Positions 43,978-53,816 are shown, counted from the stretch's first letter. The stretch: 64,000 bases of DNA from Thermocrispum agreste DSM 44070 (GCF_000427905.1 NZ_KE386604.1:548648-612647); one strand, 5' to 3'. The notes: a model not told the origin generated them from the letters alone. Program-made: numbers and translations.

Positions 43978-44704
43978 GAACCGTCGACGTGGGGGCGGTG
44001 ACCGGTTCTCCGGCCGCCGTGTTCCGGTTTCCGGGCCGGCTCGCGGCGTCCCACTGTCAGCTGCGGCCTGCTGGCCGAGTGTTCGTGGCCGGGGATGGTC
44101 CGTGTGAGCCGGCGCGCTTCGGATGGCCGCGATCTGGCCATGGGTGCTCGGCGCCTGGCTGCGGTTTGCCTGCTGTGAGGGCGTGGCCCCGGCCTGGTCG
44201 CCCTATCACGGCTCGGGCATCCAGCAGACGCGCAGCGGCCGCATCTTCGGGCTGACCAGGGTCGTGGCAGGGCAGGTGCGATGGCTTGGTGCTGCTGTGT
44301 TTGTGCGTCGTGGCCTGCTGTGCCGTATGAAGGGTTCGTCGTGTGCTTTCGGGGCGCTGTCGCGGTGGCTTGTTGCCGCTTGGCGTCCCGCCGTCAGCTG
44401 CGGCCTGTTCGCCGGGTCAAGGAAGGGTTCGCCGGGGCCTGGCGGTTTGCGTCCACTGCGGTGCACCCGCAGCGGTGCGCCGCCGCCAGGCCCCGGCCTT
44501 CACACCCGATCGCGGAAGGTAGGGGGTCGGCCCGCCAGGCGGTCAGCGGGCCGACGAACCGGCTGTGGGGGAACCAGCCGGGGATGGGGGAGCGCGGTGG
44601 GGCCCGCCGCGCGTGCACCGCACGCGCCGCAGGCCCCGTCGCATCGCATCGCCGGTCGGACGACCGGCCGGATCACCGGTCAGCTCACCGGGCCACCGAG
44701 CAGA
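43978..44704. other. 727-bp spacer without a recognised gene
   Basis: No open frame here resembles a known family and none has a good ribosome site. A 30-base degenerate direct repeat built around GTCAGCTGCGGCCTG occurs near 44056 and 44393. The spacer separates the convergent mog-moaE and rpf genes. Confidence 0.45.
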
Positions 44705-45367
44705 TCACTTGGTGGCGATCTTCTGGCCGACCAGGATCAGGTCAGGGTCGCTGATGTATTCCTTGTTCAGCTGGTGCAGCTTCTTCCAGCCGCCCTTGAT
44801 GTTCTTCTCGGCCGCGATCTCGGACAGCGTGTCGCCCTTGCGGACCGTGTAGTCGCCGTTCGGGTTGGACTTGGTCACCCTGGCGCGCACCGGGGCGGCC
44901 TTCGGGGCGGGCTGAGCAGGCTTGGCCTGCTGCTGCTTCTGCTCCTGGGCGCCACCACCCTCGGTGTTGGTGCCCTGGTAGCTCTGGCCGCTGCCACCGG
45001 CGTTGTACCAGCCGGTCTTCGCCGAGCACGCGGGCCATGCGCCGGGACCCTGCGCGGCAAGGACCTTCTCGGCGATGCGGATCTGCTCGGCCCGCGACGC
45101 CTGGTGCGGCATGCCCTGGCCACCGTAGGCCTGCCAGGTGCTCGGCGAGAACTGCAGACCGCCGTAGTAGCCGTTGCCGGTGTTGATCGACCAGTCCCCG
45201 CTGCTCTCGCACTGCGCGAGCATGTCCCAGTTCGGGTTGTACCCGGCAGCGTTGGCCGGAGCGGCGGCGATCGCCAGCGGGGCGCCCATGGCCATGCCGG
45301 TGGCGGCAACGCGGGCGATGTTGCGGCGAATGGTGGACGGCTTTCGGTGCTTGCCTCGATAAGACAT
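44705..45367 (-). CDS. rpfA: Resuscitation-promoting factor (Rpf) with LysM domain
   Basis: This secreted muralytic enzyme cleaves peptidoglycan and promotes regrowth of dormant cells. The 220-residue precursor has a signal peptide ending ANA (residue 40). The Rpf catalytic domain includes the likely catalytic Glu54 in [11 protein letters not shown] and [18 protein letters not shown] glutamine/proline/alanine linker and a C-terminal LysM domain follow ([18 protein letters not shown]). It sits inside the moa genes exactly as rpfA does in M. tuberculosis. Confidence 0.93.
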   Translation of the reverse strand: MSYRGKHRKPSTIRRNIARVAATGMAMGAPLAIAAAPANAAGYNPNWDMLAQCESSGDWSINTGNGYYGGLQFSPSTWQAYGGQGMPHQASRAEQIRIAEKVLAAQGPGAWPACSAKTGWYNAGGSGQSYQGTNTEGGGAQEQKQQQAKPAQPAPKAAPVRARVTKSNPNGDYTVRKGDTLSEIAAEKNIKGGWKKLHQLNKEYISDPDLILVGQKIATK

Positions 45368-45574
45368 GGGGACGTACTCGTACCTCCGCGCCACCGCACT
45401 GCGCAGGGGTCGTCCTGCGCGCGTCCCTGTCCCGGAGTTCCTTCGGATCGGGGGATGGGTTGCGGGGTCCCACCGGACAGGGCATGGCGAGCGGAACCCC
45501 GTGCTGTGGCCGGTTCGGGGCCGACCGAGCATCGACGGTACGTAATCGCGTTCGATAACGGAAATGAAACGATG
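45368..45574 (-). other. Long 5' leader of rpf, possibly structured
   Basis: About 200 bp lie between the rpf start and the CRP site. The minus strand here can form several GC-rich helices (GGTCGGCC/GGCCGG, GGGACCCC-type blocks). Many rpf genes carry a cyclic-di-AMP (ydaO) riboswitch in this position, but I do not find the conserved ydaO core, so I call it only a candidate structured leader. Confidence 0.35.
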
Positions 45575-45590
45575 TGTGATCTACCTCACA
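45575..45590 (-). promoter_or_regulatory. CRP-type site upstream of rpf
   Basis: TGTGA-TCTACC-TCACA is a perfect match to the CRP consensus TGTGA-N6-TCACA. It is centred about 215 bp upstream of the rpf start. In M. tuberculosis, rpfA transcription is controlled by the CRP homolog Rv3676, so the link is probably conserved here. Confidence 0.82.
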
Positions 45591-45779
45591 GTAACGCGAG
45601 CTTTTCGCCTGAGATTGCGACCTTTTCGCAGGTCAGAGGCTTGTTATCGACCCGTGTCCAAGCCGAGATCAATTACCCAGGGTGAGGTTTGGCTCACGTG
45701 TACTGTGACCGCTACTACGTTCGTGGCAGGGCTCGTCGCCGCTTCGGCGGGCCGGTCCGGCCGGGTCCTGCGGCGCGGC

Positions 45780-46034
45780 TCAGCCGCCCGCGAAGGGTGG
45801 CAGCACGTCCACCTGTTCGCCGTCCGCCAGGGCCCGCTTGCGGTCGGTGGTGGCCACCCCGTTGATCAGGAAGCTGGCCATGGACAGCACCCGTGCGAGC
45901 TTGCCGGGATGGTCGGCGGCCAGCCGTGCGACGAGATCGTCCAGGGTGGCGCCGTCCGGCATGGCCACCGCCTCCGAGTCGGCGCCCGCCGCGGCGCGGG
46001 CCGATGCGTAGTAGTTGACCTGGACCTTGAGCAT
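45780..46034 (-). CDS. moaD: Molybdopterin synthase sulfur carrier MoaD
   Basis: MoaD carries the thiocarboxylate sulfur used by MoaE to make molybdopterin. The 84-residue protein starts MLKVQVNYYASARAAAGAD and ends VDVLPPFAGG with the required terminal Gly-Gly. The ATG at 46034 lies two bases from the stop of moaA on the same strand, so moaA-moaD are an operon. Confidence 0.94.
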   Translation of the reverse strand: MLKVQVNYYASARAAAGADSEAVAMPDGATLDDLVARLAADHPGKLARVLSMASFLINGVATTDRKRALADGEQVDVLPPFAGG

Positions 46035-46035
46035 C

Positions 46036-47103
46036 TCACCCACCAATCGCACTCATCGGACGCAGCGGCTGGGCGAATCCCGCGGAGTTGATCTCGTGAC
46101 CGGGGCCCTTGGCCCACATGGTGGCCCGCCAGGCGTTGGCGACGTCCTCGTCGGAGCCCCCGCTGCGCAGGATCGTCCGCAGGTCGGTCTCGTCCGTGCT
46201 GAACAGGCACGACCGCAGTGAACCGTCCGCGGTCAGCCGGGTGCGGTTGCACGCCTGGCAGAACGGCTTGGTCACCGAGGCGATGACGCCGACCTCGCCG
46301 GGGCCGCCGTCGACCAGCCAGCGTTCCGCGGGTGCCGACCCGCGCTCCGCCGGGCTGGGCTCGAGCGTGAACTCGGTGCGGAGGATGGCCAGGATCTCGT
46401 CGGCGGTGATCATTTCCGCGCGGTTCCACTGGTGCTGGGCGTCCAGCGGCATCTGCTCGATGAACCGCAGGTGGTAGCCGTGCTCCAGGCAGAACCGCAG
46501 CAACGAGCAGGCTTGGTGGTCGTTCACCCCGCGCAGCAGGACGGCGTTGACCTTCACCGGGCGCAGCCCGGCTTCCTGGGCGGCGCGCAGCCCTTCCAGT
46601 ACGTGGTGCAGCCGGTCGCGCCGGGTGATCTCGACGAACGTCTGCCGGTCGATCGTGTCCAGCGAGACGTTGATTCGGTCGAGACCGGCTGCGGCCAGCC
46701 GGGCGGCCCGCTTGGCCAGGCCGATGCCGTTGGTGGTCATGGCCACCCGGGGGCGCGGGCGCAGCGCCGTGATCTCGGCGACGAGGTCTTCCAGTCCGCG
46801 CCGCAGCAGTGGCTCACCGCCGGTCAGGCGGATGTCGGTGATGCCCAGGTCGCGCACCGCGATGCGGAGCACGCGCAGCAGTTCCTCGTCGGTCAGGATG
46901 TCCGCACTGGGAAGCCAGTCCAGCCCTTCCGCGGGCATGCAGTACTGGCAGCGCAAATTGCATCGATCGGTGAGGGAAACGCGCAGATCGGTAGCGACGC
47001 GGCCGTACTTGTCGATCAACCCCGGGGTGTCCGGGCGGCCGGCCATGTCGGCTCCTCCGTAGTCGCGCATCACGCGAGGGAGTCCAAGGTTGATCGCCGT
47101 CAC
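46036..47103 (-). CDS. moaA: GTP 3',8-cyclase MoaA
   Basis: This radical-SAM enzyme catalyses the first step of Moco synthesis from GTP. The 355-residue protein has the N-terminal cluster motif CNLRCQYC (Cys48, 52, 55), RLTGGEPLLR and VAMTTNGIGL. The C-terminal cluster is CQACNRTRLTADGSLRSC. It ends in Gly-Gly as MoaA proteins need for activity. The GTG at 47103 gives VTAINLGLPRV, similar to the start of mycobacterial MoaA. It is divergent from the molybdate regulator. Confidence 0.95.
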   Translation of the reverse strand: MTAINLGLPRVMRDYGGADMAGRPDTPGLIDKYGRVATDLRVSLTDRCNLRCQYCMPAEGLDWLPSADILTDEELLRVLRIAVRDLGITDIRLTGGEPLLRRGLEDLVAEITALRPRPRVAMTTNGIGLAKRAARLAAAGLDRINVSLDTIDRQTFVEITRRDRLHHVLEGLRAAQEAGLRPVKVNAVLLRGVNDHQACSLLRFCLEHGYHLRFIEQMPLDAQHQWNRAEMITADEILAILRTEFTLEPSPAERGSAPAERWLVDGGPGEVGVIASVTKPFCQACNRTRLTADGSLRSCLFSTDETDLRTILRSGGSDEDVANAWRATMWAKGPGHEINSAGFAQPLRPMSAIGG

Positions 47104-47228
47104 ACCACCCAGGGTAGCCGTGGGGGCAACCGTTGCGCGCCCACCAATTCCGCGGTTCAGCGCGTGAATTTGCACATGCGGAGCCACGAGCTGGATTCTG
47201 ACGTACGTGCGGATCTAGACTTCAAATC

Positions 47229-47636
47229 GTGCCGCTGTATCGGATTTCGGAAGCCGCTCAGCTCCTCGGCGTCAGCGACGACACGGTGCGCCGCTGGGTC
47301 AAGGCGGGCGAGCTGACCGCGAGCACGGACGCCGCGGGGCGTGCGGTGGTCGACGGCGCGGAGCTGGCGGCCAAAGCGCGGGCGTACGCGGCCGAGGTGG
47401 CCGACCCGTCCGCGGTGAACCGGTCGGCGCGCAATCGTTTCGTCGGCCTGGTGACCGACGTGGTGTCCGACACCGTGATGGCACAGGTCGAGTTGCAGTG
47501 CGGTCCGCATCGGGTGGTGTCGCTGATGAGCTCGGAAGCGGTGCGGGAACTCGGGCTCCGCCCCGGTTCGCTGGCGGTCGCGGTCGTCAAAGCCACCACC
47601 GTCGTGGTGGAGACCCCGCAGCGGAGGCAGGCATGA
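47229..47636 (+). CDS. Molybdate-responsive regulator: helix-turn-helix plus TOBE/Mop domain
   Basis: The 135-residue protein has a MerR/excisionase-type helix-turn-helix (YRISEAAQLLGVSDDTVRRW) and a C-terminal molybdate-binding Mop/TOBE domain (SARNRFVGLVTDVVSDTVMA, GLRPGSLAVAVVKATTVVVE). It likely senses molybdate and controls uptake, and perhaps the adjacent divergent moaA operon. Its stop overlaps the modA start (ATGA). Confidence 0.9.
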   Translation: MPLYRISEAAQLLGVSDDTVRRWVKAGELTASTDAAGRAVVDGAELAAKARAYAAEVADPSAVNRSARNRFVGLVTDVVSDTVMAQVELQCGPHRVVSLMSSEAVRELGLRPGSLAVAVVKATTVVVETPQRRQA

Positions 47637-48376
47637 GGCTGACGAGGGTGGTCGCAGCGGCTGCCATCGCCCTGTTGCTGGCGGGGTGCGCGACGGCGGA
47701 GGCGACGCGCACGGTCACGGTGTTCGCGGCCGCTTCGCTGACCGAGACTTTCGAGCAGCTCGCGGAGAAGTTCGAAGCCCGCCGCGAGGGCGTGGACGTG
47801 CGGCTCAGCTTCGGCGGATCGTCCCGGCTGGCGGAGCAGCTGGCCGAAGGGGCACCGGCGGACGTGTTCGCCGCGGCCGACGACAAGGCGATGGCGAAGG
47901 CGGTGCAGGCAGGGGTGATCGACGGCGAACCGCAACGGTTCGCGCGGAACCGGATGACCATCGCCGTGGCCCCGGGCAACCCCAAGAAGATCGACGGCTT
48001 GACCGGCCTTCGGGGCGACGTGGTGCTGGTGACCTGCGCTCCCGAAGTGCCATGCGGCCGGGCGGCGCAGGCGTTGGCGGCGAACGCCAACGTGCGTCTG
48101 CAACCCGCGAGTGAAGAACCCGACGTGAAATCCGTGCTCGGCAAGGTCGCGGCCGGGGAGGCCGATGCGGGCCTGGTCTACGTCACCGACGTGCGGGCGG
48201 CCGCTGGCAAGGTCGACGCGGTGCCGATCACCGGCGCTGATGCCGTGGCCAATGCGTACCCGATCGCCACGACCCGGGAAGCCGCGGAGCCGGATCTGGC
48301 CAGGCAGTTCGTCGAATTCGTGCTCAGTGACGAAGGACAGCGGGTGTTGCGTGACGCGGGATTCGACGCTCCGTAG
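47633..48376 (+). CDS. modA: Molybdate-binding lipoprotein ModA
   Basis: The 247-residue protein has a lipoprotein signal ([12 protein letters not shown], Cys20) and the ModA fold: [53 protein letters not shown], and [16 protein letters not shown]. It captures molybdate or tungstate outside the membrane for ModBC. It overlaps modB by 26 bp. Confidence 0.93.
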   Translation: MRLTRVVAAAAIALLLAGCATAEATRTVTVFAAASLTETFEQLAEKFEARREGVDVRLSFGGSSRLAEQLAEGAPADVFAAADDKAMAKAVQAGVIDGEPQRFARNRMTIAVAPGNPKKIDGLTGLRGDVVLVTCAPEVPCGRAAQALAANANVRLQPASEEPDVKSVLGKVAAGEADAGLVYVTDVRAAAGKVDAVPITGADAVANAYPIATTREAAEPDLARQFVEFVLSDEGQRVLRDAGFDAP

Positions 48377-49172
48377 CGGGCTTCGGTCGCCGCGGCTGCT
48401 GTGGATTCCTGCGGCGGCTGGCCTGGCGCTGATCGTGCTGCCCGTGGCCGGGCTGTTGTTCCGGGTCGACTTCGCCCGGCTGCCGGAGTTGCTGACCTCG
48501 CAGGCTTCGCTTGACGCGCTGGAGCTGTCGCTGGTCACCGCGGGACTGTCGACCCTGCTGTGCGTGCTGCTCGGCGTACCGCTTGCTGTCGTGCTGGCCC
48601 GGGTTCGTCGAGGTGGCCGTGTGCTGCGCGCTGTGGTGGTGCTGCCGTTGGTCATGCCGCCCGTGGTGGGCGGGCTCGCGTTGTTGTACCTGCTCGGCCG
48701 CAACGGCTTCGCCGGATACCTGCTGGACGTGGTTGCCGGGGTGCGGGTCCCGTTCACGACCGCTGCGGTGGTGCTGGCGCAGACGTTCGTGGCCATGCCG
48801 TTTCTGGTGATCAGCCTGGACGGTGCGATTCGCGCCGGGGGAGACGAGTACGAGCGGGTGGCCGCGACACTCGGCGCGGGGCCGTGGGTGGTGTTCACCC
48901 GGGTGACGCTGCCGTTGCTGCTGCCGCCGTTGGCGTCCGGTGTGGTGCTCAGCTTCGCCCGCGCTCTCGGCGAGTTCGGCGCCACGATCACGTTCGCCGG
49001 CAGCCTGCAGGCGGTGACACGAACGCTTCCGCTGGAGGTCTACGCGCAGGCCGAGGCGGACGTGGAAAGCGCGGTGGCGTTGTCCTTGCTGTTGATCGTG
49101 GTGGCGATCGCGGTGATCGTGGCCGCGGGCCCGCGCATGACCGCGCGTGTGACCGAGGGGGCCCGGCCATGA
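48351..49172 (+). CDS. modB: Molybdate ABC transporter permease ModB
   Basis: This 273-residue inner-membrane permease has at least five hydrophobic segments and the ABC-permease EAA loop ([40 protein letters not shown]), then [13 protein letters not shown]. The GTG at 48351 overlaps the modA end; a later start would truncate the first helix ([20 protein letters not shown]). The stop overlaps modC (ATGA). Confidence 0.92.
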   Translation: MTRDSTLRSGLRSPRLLWIPAAAGLALIVLPVAGLLFRVDFARLPELLTSQASLDALELSLVTAGLSTLLCVLLGVPLAVVLARVRRGGRVLRAVVVLPLVMPPVVGGLALLYLLGRNGFAGYLLDVVAGVRVPFTTAAVVLAQTFVAMPFLVISLDGAIRAGGDEYERVAATLGAGPWVVFTRVTLPLLLPPLASGVVLSFARALGEFGATITFAGSLQAVTRTLPLEVYAQAEADVESAVALSLLLIVVAIAVIVAAGPRMTARVTEGARP

Positions 49173-50263
49173 CGCTGCGGGCCGTCGTGCGGGCGGCGCG
49201 CGGACAGTTCCGGCTGTCGGTGGAGTTGTCCGCGGAGCGTGGGCACGTGGTCGCCGTGCTGGGGCACAACGGTGCAGGCAAATCGACACTGCTGGACTGC
49301 CTTGCCGGGCTGCTGCGGTCCGACGAGACGTCCGTCCGGCTCGACGGCCGCGAACTCGGTTCGCTGCCGCCGCATCGACGGCGGGTCGGCCTCCTGCGGC
49401 AGCGCCCGTTGCTGTTTCCCCACTTGACCGTGCGGGACAACGTGGCCTTCGGCCCACGGGCGGCGGGGGCGAGCCGACGCCAGGCGCGGGCCATCGCAGG
49501 CAGGTGGCTGGCCGCCGTCGGCGCCGAGGAGTATGCGGATCGGCGGCCGGACCAGCTGTCCGGCGGCCAGGCCCAGCGGGTGGCGCTGGCCCGCGCGCTG
49601 GCGACCGAGCCCGAGCTGCTGTTGCTCGACGAGCCACTGGCCGCGTTGGACGCCGATGCCGCCCCGGCGATGCGTGCCCTGCTGCGCACGGTGTTGCGTT
49701 CGGCATCGAAACGGGTGACGGTCCTGGTGACGCACGACCCGCTCGATGCGCTCGCGCTGGCAGACACCGCGCTGGTGCTGGCCGATGGCCGGGTGGTGGA
49801 GCGTGGACCGACGCAGCGCGTCCTGTCCGCGCCGCGTACTCCATACGCTGCGCGTTTGGCCGGGCTCAACCTGGTGGCCGGCGAAGCCGTCGAAGGTGGA
49901 CTGCGCACGCCGGACGGCGACCTGCTCAGCGGATTGCACGCCGAAGGGCTCGAGCCGCATACGCCCGCCGTCGCGGTGTTCGCGCCGTCGGCGGTGTCGG
50001 TGTACCCGCGCGGCAAGTCGGTGCCGGGCAGTCCCCGCAACACCGCGGAAGCGGTCGTCGCTGCGGTGGAGCCGCACGGGCCGGTGATCCGGGTACGCAC
50101 CCGCGCCAGTGGCGGCTGGGCCGGTGGGCTGACGGCCGATCTGACCCCCGCAGCCGTCGCCGATCTGGCCTTGGACCCCGGCAAACCCGTCACGGTCGTG
50201 GTGAAAGCCACCGCGGTCGATGTGCACCCGGCATCGTCCCTTTCGGCCGCCCGGTCCGCCTGA
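49169..50263 (+). CDS. modC: Molybdate ABC transporter ATPase ModC
   Basis: The 364-residue ATPase has Walker [10 protein letters not shown], a Q-loop in [14 protein letters not shown], signature [15 protein letters not shown], Walker [13 protein letters not shown], and the switch His in VTHDP. The C-terminal third is a TOBE/Mop-type molybdate-binding domain that can down-regulate transport. It is the last gene of the regulator-modABC operon. Confidence 0.94.
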   Translation: MTLRAVVRAARGQFRLSVELSAERGHVVAVLGHNGAGKSTLLDCLAGLLRSDETSVRLDGRELGSLPPHRRRVGLLRQRPLLFPHLTVRDNVAFGPRAAGASRRQARAIAGRWLAAVGAEEYADRRPDQLSGGQAQRVALARALATEPELLLLDEPLAALDADAAPAMRALLRTVLRSASKRVTVLVTHDPLDALALADTALVLADGRVVERGPTQRVLSAPRTPYAARLAGLNLVAGEAVEGGLRTPDGDLLSGLHAEGLEPHTPAVAVFAPSAVSVYPRGKSVPGSPRNTAEAVVAAVEPHGPVIRVRTRASGGWAGGLTADLTPAAVADLALDPGKPVTVVVKATAVDVHPASSLSAARSA

Positions 50264-50326
50264 ACTGACCGGCTCGACGGCCTGAGCTGCCACAACGCCC
50301 CGCACGGGCCTACAGTTGAAACGACT

Positions 50327-51163
50327 ATGAGTGACAGGCAGCGGCCCACGTACGTCGTCGGCGACGTACACGGCCACCGGGACCAGCTCGCCGACGCGCT
50401 GCGCGCCGCCGGCCTGCTCGACGACGACGACCGGTGGGCAGGCGGGAACGCGCGCGTGTGGTTTCTCGGCGACTTCGTCGACCGTGGCCCGGACGGCATC
50501 GGCGTCATCGACCTGGTGATGAGCCTGGCCGACCAGGCGGGCGAAGCCGGTGGTGCGGTCGACTCGGTGCTCGGCAACCACGAGATCCTGATGCTCGGCA
50601 TGTACACGTTCGGCGACACCGCGGTGCCGTCGGACTTCGGCATCCGCAGCTTCGCGCGCAGCTGGCTGCTCAACGGCGGGCGAATCCGGGACATCCAGGG
50701 ACTGACCGACCGGCACCTGGAGTGGCTGACCAGCAGGCCGGTGATCGCGCACGCGGCCGATCACCTGCTGATGCACTCCGACACCACGGCCTACCTGGAG
50801 TGGGGCGACGACGCGAACTCGATCAACAAAGCGGTGCGCGACATCCTGGCCGGGGACGACCTGGTCGAGTGGTGGGACGTGTGGAGCCGCATGACCACCC
50901 GCTACGCCTTCCGCGGGCCGGACGGGCCGGAGGTGGCCGGCCTGCTGCTGGAGCGGCTGGGCGGGCAGCGCATCGTGCACGGGCACAGCGTGATCGCCGA
51001 CCAGATGGGCGTCGCCCCGGAGGACGTGACCGGGCCGCTGCTGTATGCGGGCGGCAAGGTGCTGGGCATCGACGGTGGCGTGTTCGTCGGCGGGCCGATG
51101 CTCGTCGTGTCTTTGCCGTACCAAGAGCCGGGCGGGGACGCGGAACCGCGCGACGCCGAATGA
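50327..51163 (+). CDS. Calcineurin-like metallophosphoesterase
   Basis: The 278-residue protein carries the PPP-type metal motifs in order: GDVHGH (12-17), GDFVDRG, GNHE, and HGHS near the C terminus. It has no signal peptide, so it is cytosolic. The substrate could be phosphoprotein or a nucleotide such as a dinucleoside polyphosphate; the sequence does not decide. Confidence 0.9.
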   Translation: MSDRQRPTYVVGDVHGHRDQLADALRAAGLLDDDDRWAGGNARVWFLGDFVDRGPDGIGVIDLVMSLADQAGEAGGAVDSVLGNHEILMLGMYTFGDTAVPSDFGIRSFARSWLLNGGRIRDIQGLTDRHLEWLTSRPVIAHAADHLLMHSDTTAYLEWGDDANSINKAVRDILAGDDLVEWWDVWSRMTTRYAFRGPDGPEVAGLLLERLGGQRIVHGHSVIADQMGVAPEDVTGPLLYAGGKVLGIDGGVFVGGPMLVVSLPYQEPGGDAEPRDAE

Positions 51164-51291
51164 CCTGCCCGCGCGTCCCACGACCGGGACGCATTCGCAC
51201 CGTGGCGGTGGACTGCGCCCGCCGGGAGGCAGGCCTTAGAGTGAGCCCTTGATCCGACGGCAGGTGAGGAGCTTCGAGGGAGGAACCAATC

Positions 51292-52311
51292 ATGGGCGGC
51301 TCCCGCGGCGTGTTCCGGTGGAGCGGTCGTCGCCGGACGCCTGCCGTGACCCAGGTGCCCGCGGCATCAGCCGAGAGCGACGAGAGCGAGAGCCGCGTGG
51401 CGGTGGATCGGAACGCGCACGACAGCGCGGCCACCGCGAAGGTGGCGGAGCCCGCCTGGCCGGACGAGGGGCCCGACGAAGAAGGCCCGGCCCAGCAGGT
51501 CGTCGGGGAGCCGGTGATCGCCGGCGAGTCGCCGGACGCCGAGAACCCAGCAGATGCCGATCCCCTGCAGACGGAAGCGCAGGTCACGGGCGTCGGCGAG
51601 CAGAACGCCGTTGACGAAGCCGACGCTGCGTCGGATGCGGAAGCGGTGGCTGACGACGGTCGGGGAACCGAACACACGGTCGCGCATCCCTCCGAGTCCG
51701 ACCAAGACACTGCGCGCGGTGATGCCGAGTCGAAGCGCGCGGCCAGCGTGGACGCCGAGCAGTCAGGCTACGCGCGCGAAGAAGGTGCGGCCCCGGCGGA
51801 ATCCGACGCTTCGGACGGAGCAGAAGAGGCCGAGCCGGCTGAGGTCGTCATGGCGCAGGAGGCAGCGGGGCAGTCGGAGGGTGCGAAGCCCGCCGAGGCC
51901 GCACACGGCGCAGCAGGCCCGACGCCGCAGCAGCCGGACACCGGGCCGACGCCGGTGCGTGAGGAGACGGACGACTTAGGGGAGGTCGCCTGGGTCCGCC
52001 CCTACGTCTGGACCGGGGGCAAGACCACCTCCCCGCCCACGTTCGCCATGGAAACCCTGGTGAGCGCGAAAGCCGCCGGCCCCGCCGCGGCGGTCAAGGA
52101 CGAGCACCGGCGTGTCCTCGAGCTCTGCGCGCAGCCTCGCTCGGTCAGCGAGGTGGCTGCGATGCTGTCGGTGCCGCTTGGCGTGGCCAAGACCCTGCTC
52201 GCCTCGATGGTCGAGGAGAACCTGATCACCGTGCATCCGGCAGGTTCCGGTGCGGAAGGACCGGACCTGGAGCTGATGCAACGGGTGCTGCGCGGCCTGC
52301 GCGACCTCTAG
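51292..52311 (+). CDS. DUF742 protein with long acidic N-terminal region
   Basis: The 339-residue protein has an acidic, alanine/glutamate-rich, presumably disordered region of about 220 residues. A C-terminal DUF742 domain follows (VRPYVWTGGKTTSPPTFAME; RRVLELCAQPRSVSEVAAML; VPLGVAKTLLASMVEENLIT). DUF742 proteins normally sit in conservons as CvnC; this one stands alone, with no roadblock, kinase or GTPase gene nearby. It could work with the cvnA-B-C set at 34-38 kb (inference). Confidence 0.85.
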   Translation: MGGSRGVFRWSGRRRTPAVTQVPAASAESDESESRVAVDRNAHDSAATAKVAEPAWPDEGPDEEGPAQQVVGEPVIAGESPDAENPADADPLQTEAQVTGVGEQNAVDEADAASDAEAVADDGRGTEHTVAHPSESDQDTARGDAESKRAASVDAEQSGYAREEGAAPAESDASDGAEEAEPAEVVMAQEAAGQSEGAKPAEAAHGAAGPTPQQPDTGPTPVREETDDLGEVAWVRPYVWTGGKTTSPPTFAMETLVSAKAAGPAAAVKDEHRRVLELCAQPRSVSEVAAMLSVPLGVAKTLLASMVEENLITVHPAGSGAEGPDLELMQRVLRGLRDL

Positions 52312-52368
52312 CCGTCGCCGCACGGCCGGAGCAGGCCGAAGCGCGTGCGGCCGGTGCTTTCCGGCTGG

Positions 52369-52584
52369 TCAGCCGCGGGCGCGCGCTTCCCGCAGCAGCG
52401 CCACCAGGCCGAGGGCGAACCCGATCGTGGTCAGCCCGATCGCCGCGACGTTGAGCCACCACGGCAGCTCGGTCTGGCCCGCGGCGTACAACCCGAGGAT
52501 CACCAGCACCCCGAGGATCCCGGCGGCGAAACAAGCCACCGCGGCCTGGACCATCCGGTGCGGTCGACGGTGCGAAGCGGTCAC
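52369..52584 (-). CDS. Small two-helix membrane protein (Rv0870c-like position)
   Basis: The 71-residue product has two hydrophobic helices (AAVACFAAGILGVLVILGLY and WWLNVAAIGLTTIGFALGLV) joined by a short polar loop. The start is uncertain: the GTG at 52584 and an ATG 45 bases upstream are both in frame and neither has a clear ribosome site. It lies opposite the cold-shock gene, as in mycobacteria. Function is unknown. Confidence 0.7.
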   Translation of the reverse strand: MTASHRRPHRMVQAAVACFAAGILGVLVILGLYAAGQTELPWWLNVAAIGLTTIGFALGLVALLREARARG

Positions 52585-52785
52585 GAGGACAAAGGGTACG
52601 GATGCTTGTGTCGCGCACCGCAGGCGCATGAGAAACCTTCGCGCCGGGCCTTCTAAACTCGCTACGCTGTACTTGACGCGCGTCGGGAGGGCGACCCCCC
52701 GGGGCGCGTTCGTCGTGCGAGCAGGCTTGCGCGCGTACGCGCGTACTCGAGGAGTTCGTGCGCGCGCTCGAGCAGAAAAGGAACG

Positions 52786-53181
52786 GTGAGTTCGGTGCCG
52801 ACCGGCAGGGTCAAGTGGTACGACGCGGAGAAGGGCTTCGGGTTCGTCTCCCAGGACGGGGGCGAGGACGTGTACGTCCGGAAATCGGCGTTGCCGCGTG
52901 GCGTTGAGACGCTCAAGGCCGGACAGCGCCTGGAGTTCGGGATCGCCGACGGACGTCGCGGTCCGCAGGCCCTCTCGGTGCGGCTGATCGACCCGCTGCC
53001 GTCGGTCGCCGAGGCTCGCCGCCGCCCCGCCGAAGAGCTGCACGGCGTGATCGAGGACATGATCAAGCTGCTGGAGGCCAGGGTGCAGCCCGGGCTGCGG
53101 CGTGGCCGGTATCCGGAACGCCGCCACGCCAAGCGGATCGCCGAAGTGCTGCGGGCGGTTGCGGACGATCTCGATCCGTAG
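52786..53181 (+). CDS. cspB: Cold-shock domain protein with C-terminal extension
   Basis: The 131-residue protein has one cold-shock domain with both RNA-binding motifs ([20 protein letters not shown] and [10 protein letters not shown]). It adds a C-terminal extension of about 60 residues, rich in Arg and Glu, not found in 67-residue Csp proteins. A GTG at 52795 is an alternative start. It is a single-stranded nucleic-acid binder; the extended form is typical of the actinobacterial CspB-like gene at this location. Confidence 0.92.
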   Translation: MSSVPTGRVKWYDAEKGFGFVSQDGGEDVYVRKSALPRGVETLKAGQRLEFGIADGRRGPQALSVRLIDPLPSVAEARRRPAEELHGVIEDMIKLLEARVQPGLRRGRYPERRHAKRIAEVLRAVADDLDP

Positions 53182-53190
53182 TCGTGGTGT

Positions 53191-53335
53191 CCGCGCACCC
53201 CACGCGGTGGGGTGCCGGGAAGGCTCCGGATTCCTGCCGCACCTGTCCGGACCCGCGCCCCACGCGGTGGGGTGCCGGGAAGGCGAACGGCGTGGCCGGG
53301 CGGAAGATCCAGTCCGCGCCCCACGGGTGCCGGGT
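53191..53335. repeat. 60-bp repeats with a palindromic core after cspB
   Basis: CACGCGGTGGGGTGCCGGGA occurs at 53201 and 53261, each copy beginning with CCCC to make the hairpin CCCCACGCGGTGGGG. The period is exactly 60 bp. A shortened third copy lies near 53320. The hairpins may act as terminators for the flanking convergent genes. Confidence 0.8.
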
Positions 53336-53344
53336 GCCTGACGG

Positions 53345-53806
53345 TCAGCGGCCGCGCAGCTGCACGGACCACACGCCCCTGGCGACGATCACGCCGCTGT
53401 CGTCGAACGCGGCCCCGGCTTGCTGGATCTCCACCGTGAGCAGCCGCTGGCCAGGCGCGGGCCGCGCGGTGTAGGCGTAGGCCTCACCTGGGCTGAAGAA
53501 CTCGTGCTGTACCGGCTGGGGACGGCCTTGCGCGTCCACCGACTGCACGTACACGAGCCAAGGAGATTCGGCGACCTCGGGCGGCACGGAGATCTGCATC
53601 GGCCGGTCGGGACGCACCGTCATGAGCCCTGCGGCCTGCGGGTTGGCCTCGCATTCGGTCACCCGTACGTCGCAGTACTGCACCGGTGCGAGCTGCATGG
53701 TCTTCCCGTCGGCGTACACCGTCAGCTCCGGAGGGCCGGACGCCGAGCAACCGGCGACGGTCGACGCGAGGGCAGCGAGCAACACGGCGGGCAAACGTCG
53801 CGGCAT
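53345..53806 (-). CDS. DUF2771 lipoprotein
   Basis: The 153-residue protein has a lipoprotein signal (LLAALASTVAGC, Cys20) and the DUF2771 domain (LTVYADGKTMQLAPVQYCD; SVPPEVAESPWLVYVQ). It is an envelope protein of unknown function, widespread in actinobacteria. The start ATG at 53806 gives a compact signal peptide; the frame is open upstream but overlaps the MFS gene end. It probably follows the MFS gene in one transcript, ten bases apart. Confidence 0.85.
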   Translation of the reverse strand: MPRRLPAVLLAALASTVAGCSASGPPELTVYADGKTMQLAPVQYCDVRVTECEANPQAAGLMTVRPDRPMQISVPPEVAESPWLVYVQSVDAQGRPQPVQHEFFSPGEAYAYTARPAPGQRLLTVEIQQAGAAFDDSGVIVARGVWSVQLRGR

Positions 53807-53816
53807 GCGCCGAAGC

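Noticed and set aside
43978-44704. Open frames in the gap between mog-moaE and rpf
   Set aside because: None has a ribosome site or family similarity; composition is low-complexity.
45368-45574. ydaO (cyclic-di-AMP) riboswitch in the rpf leader
   Set aside because: The association is common for rpf genes, but the conserved ydaO core segments are not recognisable here; kept only as an unnamed structured leader.
45682-45697. Second CRP-like palindrome GTGAG-N6-CTCAC upstream of rpf
   Set aside because: Aligned on the GTGA/TCAC half-sites the spacing is 8 bases instead of 6, so it does not fit the CRP motif.
53191-53335. Palindromic repeats with 60-bp spacing resembling a mini CRISPR array
   Set aside because: There are only two full copies and one short one, the presumed spacers are not followed by more repeats, no cas gene is near, and similar 60-bp periods occur with unrelated units elsewhere.
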